A stretch of DNA of 20,147 nucleotides. Origin: an uncultured bacterium (GTDB lineage Bacteria; Patescibacteriota; Gracilibacteria; Absconditabacterales; Absconditicoccaceae). Shown here in pieces: positions 16,696 to 20,147 of this stretch. How positions within the stretch are numbered: position 1 is the first letter of the stretch; every line of letters begins with the position of its first letter. The stretch covers positions 1-20,147 of the forward strand of contig CALCYP010000100.1 in NCBI GenBank assembly GCA_937906635.1, read 5' to 3'. The notes beneath the pieces were generated by a model that was given only the letters and a program-made list of their open reading frames with translations, searched no databases and was not told where the DNA came from. The position numbers and the translations under genes are program-made.

Positions 16696-17643
16696 TTAGA
16701 ATAAACTTTGTTGTATTGAATATTTTTGATTATTTACAATATAAGATTCTTGGTTCATATCTACAATTTTATCATCTTTTCCTATCTCTCAAATGAGTAA
16801 TGGACTTTCTGGATTATGCTTTTTAATTATATTGCCTACATTTTCGTGATTTTTTGTAGCATAACAATATTTACATCAATTTAGACAAGTATCATAATAT
16901 CAAATATCACGATAAGGAATACAATGACATCATTTTCTCATTCAGATTGGTTTTATATTTTTGTATGTTACATTGTTGGCTTGTTCCAAAATTTCTTTTG
17001 AGACACATCAAGATTTATGGACTCAGTATTCTTCATATGAATTATCTGTTCCACAAGTTTGTACATAAATATTGTATTTTTTTGAAATTTCTCAAATTCA
17101 TTTAGCAAGTTCAATTTTATCGTCATCAGTAAAGGGAATAAGTTCATGCATGTTTTTATCTAATTTTTTATATCTCTCTACAAAGCTAAATAAAGCTCTT
17201 TGAATATGATTATGAACCTTGTCTGCGATATATTCGTAAGTTTTTAGTAGATATTCAGAATTATAATTTTGGGTAAATAATAATGGATCGAATCTCCGAA
17301 TTACTTTTTCTTTTCATACAATTTCTGAAAGCTTAATTAAAGTTTCTATCGATTCATCAATACTTGGGACATTTGGTTCAATATCTTTTCAATATGCAGT
17401 AATTGTATAATGGCAGAGAATCCTATATTTTTCATTAATATCTTTTATATAGGGAAGTATTGGCTGATAATTTTTTGAACAAAAGACCATACAATCAATT
17501 TTTTGTGGACTTAAATCAATTCTGTATACTGTTTTTGGAAATAAAGGATTTCTGGAATAACAAAATCATTCCTTTAATCTATTAAGTAGCCAAGGAGTAT
17601 AATATTGTACTATGTCTGTCCTTCATGAAATATTTAATAGCAT
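16696..17643 (-). CDS. DUF1848 family protein (radical SAM-like Cys motif)
   Basis: 315 codons with UGA = Gly. The start MLLNISGRTDIVQYYTPWLL, the VYRIDLSPQKIDCMVF segment, TAYGKDIEPNVP and RRFDPLL all match the DUF1848 pattern I recall (S-RTDIP-FY, RNP, DCIVFWTKN, YGKDIEP, W/RYDP). Near the C-terminus it has CHCIPYRDIGYYDTCLNGCK followed by YCYA. That C-N-G-C-x-Y-C arrangement suits an Fe-S cluster as in radical SAM-type proteins. The family's function is not established. The ATG follows the dehydrogenase stop with one base between (TAA-A-ATG), so the two are cotranscribed and probably translationally coupled. It is last in the RiPP-type operon. Confidence 0.8.
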
Positions 17644-17644
17644 T

Positions 17645-18622
17645 TTAATTTTGGCTTATAGATTTGTCGACAATGACTATTCATTTTCATCAAGTAGTTC
17701 AATTTTCCAAGTCTCTTGAATATTCAACGACATTCTCAAAATCATATACCTTTCAAATCGGAGGAACAATATTGTGTTCATCAATAAATTTCATCATATC
17801 ATCAATTATTTCTTGAGTAGGATTATTGGAATGGAATCCTGTAATATAACATCAATTTGGGATATCTGAAATTGGATTAAATCAATCAAGAGTGAAAACA
17901 TTTCAGAGTATTCATGTTACACATACAATTCATCAGACTTTTAATGTTTTTAGTGATTCTTTGACTGTCGCCGCTCAGACAAGTTCTAATACTTTATCAA
18001 CTTTTTCATCTAGTTGGTTTACAAAATCTCAATGATCAATAATTACTTTGTCTACTCATATATTTTCTAAATATTCTTTTTTATTTTCACTTCTAATTGT
18101 CGTAATTACTCTGCATCATAGATTTTTTGCAATTATAATTGAAGCAATTCACAGGGCACTACTTCAAGCTCTTATTAAAATTGTTTCTCATTTTTTCAAT
18201 TTTAAGCATGGGAATAAAGATCCTCGAGCAGTGTAAAATGTTTCAGGGATGGCTGCTAAATGGATCCAATCTAAATTAGTATTTACTTTAAAAACATTTT
18301 TGTGAGGCAACAAAGCATATTCTTCGTAAGATCAGTTAAAACTTCTTCCCATTCCTCACATCAAAGCAATAACTTTTTCTCATTTTTTTAAGTCCGTATT
18401 TGAACCATCTTCAACTATTCAGACACATTCAATTCATGGTACTCTAGGTTTGATAAATTGTGGTTTATTAATTTCAAATTGTCTAAAAACAGCTTCTGAA
18501 TGGTTGAGTCAGAATGCTACTATTTTTACTAAAACCCAATCATCTTTCACTTTTGGTATATCAATTTCAGAAATCTTTAGATTTTCAACTTTAATAGATC
18601 ATGGTAATTGTACAGCTTTCAT
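17645..18622 (-). CDS. MDR-family NAD(P)H-dependent oxidoreductase (quinone oxidoreductase-like)
   Basis: 325 codons with UGA = Gly. The medium-chain dehydrogenase layout is clear: MKAVQLPG start, VKIVAFGLNHSEAV, VPGIECVGIVEDG, EEYALLP, AAIPETFYTA, then nucleotide-binding LIRAGSSALGIASIIIAKNLG (residues about 149-169) and VITTIRSENKKEYLENIGVD. The zinc-ligand residues of alcohol dehydrogenases are not apparent, so quinone-oxidoreductase-type members are the closest match; the substrate is unknown. It starts 16 bp after the radical SAM gene and abuts the DUF1848 gene, so it belongs to the precursor-maturase operon. It may be a tailoring enzyme for the peptide or part of a redox response with the HxlR regulator. 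Confidence 0.85.
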
Positions 18623-18638
18623 TTACATTATATTTAAT

Positions 18639-19673
18639 TTAAAAATTTATTTCTTTCCAACATTGTGGATCTGCATTATACATATTTCATGTCAATCATT
18701 TTACAACGGCAGGGCATCATCTACAGAGCATGAATAATTCGCATTTGCTACATTTAACGAATTTATCGTATTGTCTGTATTTGTTCATCTTTTGAGAAAT
18801 CCAAATATCATAAAGATGATTTTCATTCAGATTTCAAACTTTCGATTCCATTCTACGGCATGCATATACATCTTTGTTTGGTAAGATTGTTATATGACCT
18901 CTTCAACAATGGCATCAGTCATATACAAAACCTTCTTTCATATTTTCAGGAATTTTATAGAGTCATTCTTCATACAAATAAAGTTTTCGTAAATGGTCTT
19001 TCAAAGTGAATTTTGTAACACAGTTATTTTTGATATGCTTTTTATATTTTTTTCGACAAGTATCTAATAATTTTCTATATTCTAATGGCTCAATTCAAAC
19101 ATCTTTTTCTTCACTGGTAGGACAATATCTAGCAAAAGCAAAGATTCTGACTTTATGTTTCACGACTAAATCAATTATCTCTGGAATTTCTTTTATATTT
19201 GTTCAGCTCACTGTGGTCATAATAACTGATTTTATTCACGCATTATTTATACTTTCAATTTTTTCTAATGTTGTTTTAAAACTTCATGGTTTTCTAAATC
19301 GGTCATGAGTTTTTTCTAATCAATCGATAGACATTTGATATTTATCGCATCAAAATTCTTTTAATTTTTTGCATACTTCATCATTTAAATGAAATGGATT
19401 TCACATTATAGTAAATGGAATATTATCCTCTTTTAGTTTCTCTAATAATTGCCAAAAATCTGGATGTAGAATTGGATCTCATCCAGTTAGGTAAAGATAT
19501 GGTTTTCTACCCATTTTATCGCACATATCTTTTATTTCCTGCAGAGTTTCAAATATTTCATTTTCTTTCATCTCTGCAATACATTTATTATTATTCTCTG
19601 AGAATATGTAACAGTGTTTACATCTCTGGTCACACATATCGGTAATGTGCCACTGCACAGAAAAATATTCCAT
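18639..19673 (-). CDS. radical SAM/SPASM peptide maturase (probable ACGX-system enzyme)
   Basis: 344 codons with UGA = Gly. Residues 1-21 (MEYFSVQWHITDMCDQRCKH then C) carry the CxxxCxxC cluster motif at Cys14/18/21. Typical radical SAM blocks follow: YLYLTGGDPILHPDFW (SAM-binding GGDP), QMSIDG and IMTTVSG. The C-terminus is SPASM-type: GCHCGRGHITILPNKDVYAC, VGNLNENHLYDIW, CSKCELFMLCRGCP and a last Cys near the end (DPQCW). SPASM enzymes use auxiliary clusters to crosslink or otherwise modify short peptides. The gene encoding a 47-residue peptide with ACG repeats ends 36 bp upstream, a strong context for a RiPP maturase. The start at 19673 preserves the usual short lead before the Cys motif. 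Confidence 0.9.
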
Positions 19674-19698
19674 TTTTTAATCTTTTATAAAAGAGCAG

Positions 19699-19718
19699 AG
19701 AATAGATAACTATTCTCA
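19699..19718 (-). terminator. hairpin between precursor and maturase genes (probable attenuator)
   Basis: Perfect 8-bp stem GAGAATAG / CTATTCTC with loop ATAA, overlapping the precursor's TAG stop. On the - strand it is followed by TGCTCTTTTATAAAAG, which has only a short T run, so partial termination is likely. Such hairpins commonly let the precursor be made in excess of its enzyme. Confidence 0.6.
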
Positions 19719-19853
19719 TGCTCAACAAGCAGTACCGCAAGCTGCTGGAGTTGGTTCTTCAGGTTTTGATTCTTCTGAAGCTCCACAAGCTGTTCAGCAA
19801 GCAGTTCCTGCAGTTTGATTTTCTTCTTGATTTAATACATCTTGTGCTGTCAT
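19710..19853 (-). CDS. ACGX-repeat peptide, probable RiPP precursor
   Basis: 47 codons with UGA = Gly. A short leader (MTAQDVLNQEENQTAGT) is followed by two blocks of paired repeats: ACGTACGA, an acidic/Pro linker (SEESKPEEPTP), and ACGTACGAGE at the C-terminus. Each block is two ACG-X units, giving four Cys-Gly pairs as candidate modification sites. The third residue is Gly in all four units but is written UGA, GGA, GGT and UGA, so it independently proves UGA = Gly. The layout resembles the ACGX-repeat peptides paired with radical SAM/SPASM enzymes in TIGRFAM annotation (from memory, not searched). It is the first gene of the operon, next to the maturase. The standard code would stop it at residue 20. 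Confidence 0.8.
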
Positions 19854-19879
19854 TATATGATAGTAAAGATATAAAATAA

Positions 19880-19904
19880 AATTACTTTATTTTTGAAAGT
19901 AATT
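19880..19904. promoter_or_regulatory. inverted repeat at the RiPP operon start (candidate HxlR operator)
   Basis: Arms AATTACTTT (19880-19888) and AAAGTAATT (19896-19904) around a 7-nt spacer. It begins about 12 bp downstream of the -10 box, where a bound repressor would block transcription. A related imperfect dyad (GAAACTAACTTTC) lies just before the HxlR start. Confidence 0.5.
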
Positions 19905-19915
19905 CTGTATATTTT

Positions 19916-19943
19916 ATTATAGAAAAGATATATTATTTCAATA
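19916..19943 (-). promoter_or_regulatory. putative promoter of the RiPP operon
   Basis: On the - strand, a perfect -10 TATAAT (19916-19921), with a weak -35 TATTGA (19938-19943) 16 bp upstream. It points toward the peptide gene. Confidence 0.5.
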
Positions 19944-19989
19944 GTAATAAATAAACTTGCTTTCCTTTTTAGAAACTAACTTTCTTGCC

Positions 19990-20147
19990 ATGGACGAAAG
20001 TACAATAACTCCACGATCAAACGAATGTCCTCTATATCAGCTTTTTGATCTTTTTGGTAAAAAATGGACATTACATATTTTTCAGTCACTATACATGTGA
20101 ATATCTACATTTTCGTGATTAATGAAAAGATTGCCACAAATTAATTC
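19990..20147 (+). CDS. HxlR-family transcriptional regulator (partial, cut by window end)
   Basis: The first 52 codons are visible. The sequence CPLYQLFDLFGKKWTLHIFQ followed by MGISTFSGLMKRLPQI matches the HxlR winged-helix start: conserved Cys, then the GKW block, then F-L-x-R leading into the recognition helix. Cys13 sits where family members such as HypR and YodB sense disulfide, quinone or aldehyde stress. UGA encodes two glycines. It is divergent from the RiPP operon with 136 bp between, so it may control that operon. The C-terminal half is outside the window. Confidence 0.85.

Noticed and set aside
15749..19673. A complete AmmeMemoRadiSam system (Memo-like gene plus nearby radical SAM gene)
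   Set aside because: The radical SAM gene is SPASM-type, on the opposite strand with its own peptide precursor, and there is no AMMECR1 gene.
19710..19853. UGA in the Cys-rich peptide as selenocysteine
   Set aside because: The same repeat position is GGA or GGT in other units, and UGA reads as Gly in all native genes of the window.

Overview
ORGANISM. Read with the standard code, most of this AT-rich window breaks into short ORFs. Read with UGA as glycine (genetic code 25) it resolves into long genes of recognisable families, and UGA falls on conserved glycines such as SufC SGGE, the esterase GHSLGG and the kinase P-loop. Code 25 is known from the Patescibacteria/CPR lineages Absconditabacteria (SR1) and Gracilibacteria (BD1-5); nothing here separates the two. 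All native genes below are called with UGA = Gly and UAA/UAG = stop.

LAYOUT. 1-960 (+): a GC-rich hairpin, a YbaB/EbfC-type protein, a palindromic repeat and two Ser tRNAs (GGA, CGA). 972-5596 (-): an exported GH26-like glycosidase, a P-loop nucleotide kinase-like protein, a DUF456 membrane protein carrying an in-frame palindromic-repeat insertion, and a lipoprotein amidase split by an in-frame UAA. 5893-14667 (-): sufB and sufC, separated by about 6.7 kb of mostly exported or surface proteins: two small anchored hypotheticals, two lipoproteins sharing a duplicated promoter/leader/signal-peptide module, an SLH-esterase and an SLH protein. 14813-16471 (+): a small membrane protein, a winged-helix protein and a divergent Memo-family protein. 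16696-19853 (-): a compact operon with a 47-residue ACGX-repeat peptide (probable RiPP precursor), a radical SAM/SPASM maturase, an MDR-type oxidoreductase and a DUF1848 protein. 19990-end (+): a divergent HxlR-family regulator, cut by the window edge.

HOW IT FITS TOGETHER. The radical SAM operon is the most interesting system: tiny Cys-Gly-rich precursor, adjacent SPASM enzyme, two extra redox/Cys-cluster proteins and a probable redox-sensing regulator sharing the promoter region. The standard code would hide all of it. The second theme is a patchwork of acquired exported proteins. Three lipoprotein genes use no UGA-Gly codons, and two of them end at UGA as if they came from a standard-code donor. 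The same two carry an in-frame UAA or UAG between the putative catalytic Cys and His. Duplicated leaders, terminators and a duplicated gene 3' end suggest how the sufC-sufB island grew. At least six GC-rich palindromic repeat loci punctuate the spacers.

LIMITS. All family calls come from reading motifs by eye; no database search was run.
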